Below are positions 5,501 to 5,518 of a stretch of 5,518 nucleotides of DNA, piece by piece (the stretch's first letter is position 1; each line of letters opens with the position of its first letter). A program made the position numbers and the translations under genes. The stretch is from WHSM01 sp050701635 (lineage in GTDB: Bacteria; Actinomycetota; Actinomycetes; Mycobacteriales; Micromonosporaceae), in contig JBOGDF010000356.1 in NCBI GenBank assembly GCA_050701635.1, forward strand, positions 1 to 5,518. The letters run 5' to 3'. The notes beneath the pieces are model-generated. The model saw nothing but the letters and a program-made list of their open reading frames with translations. It did not search any database and was not told the DNA's origin.

Positions 5501-5514
5501 GGGCGGGGTGGCGG
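5470..5514. repeat. 24-bp tandem repeat at the DUF58 N-terminus
   Basis: The segments 5471-5490 and 5495-5514 match at 19 of 20 positions with a 24-bp period. In the DUF58 frame they encode ATPPVTGA then ATPPVTER, each containing a GTG codon that could serve as a start. The period is a multiple of three, so copy number changes keep the frame. Confidence 0.85.
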
Positions 5515-5518
5515 TGCC

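Noticed and set aside
1..5518. Whole window as a novel multi-gene defence, secretion or biosynthetic system
   Set aside because: All genes belong to known, generally housekeeping or transport families; there is no array, toxin-antitoxin pair, recombinase or biosynthetic core. The unusual features are local insertions, repeats and regulatory sites.

Overview
The window is very GC-rich (roughly 70% or more), with strong G/C bias at third codon positions, GTG starts and tightly overlapping genes. Protein style and gene content suggest a high-GC actinobacterium, probably a Micromonosporaceae-like organism. The taxonomy is an inference from composition and was not tested. There are six protein genes and no tRNA, rRNA, CRISPR array, transposase or phage gene. 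It is mostly ordinary chromosome with several small-scale anomalies.

Left part (1-1441, minus strand): an arylamine N-acetyltransferase gene (NAT; starts 1441, ends 598) runs toward a mobA-type molybdenum cofactor guanylyltransferase gene (starts 509, runs off the left edge). NAT keeps its Cys-His-Asp triad but carries a single-base frameshift near 756. The NAT-mobA junction has been duplicated and holds a 33-bp tandem repeat that creates a 31-codon micro-ORF joined to both neighbours by ATGA overlaps. The visible mobA frame carries a Lys/Arg-rich stretch where the family normally continues its fold.

Middle (1442-2300): a 52-bp divergent promoter region separates NAT from fdhD (plus strand, 1494-2300), the sulfur-transfer protein that matures formate dehydrogenase. 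Both genes have a TANNNT box exactly 7 nt before their start codon, suggesting leaderless transcripts. FdhD and MobA both act on the bis-MGD form of the molybdenum cofactor, so their proximity makes functional sense, although no dehydrogenase subunit is in the window.

Right part (2184-4234, minus strand): an ArsR-like winged-helix regulator (GTG start at 4180) and an MFS exporter-like transporter (start 3614) form a two-gene operon with an ATGA overlap. The operon promoter contains three TTTGCAAA-type palindromes spaced exactly 14 bp apart, one of which includes the -35 box; this looks like the regulator's own operator. The MFS gene contains an 81-bp in-frame insertion bounded by 8-bp imperfect direct repeats, and its reading frame runs 117 bp into the antisense of fdhD.

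Right edge (4265-5518, minus strand): a DUF58 membrane protein gene, followed by a perfect 11-bp-stem hairpin that probably terminates it. Its N-terminus lies in a 24-bp tandem repeat and stays open to the window edge, so its true start is uncertain.
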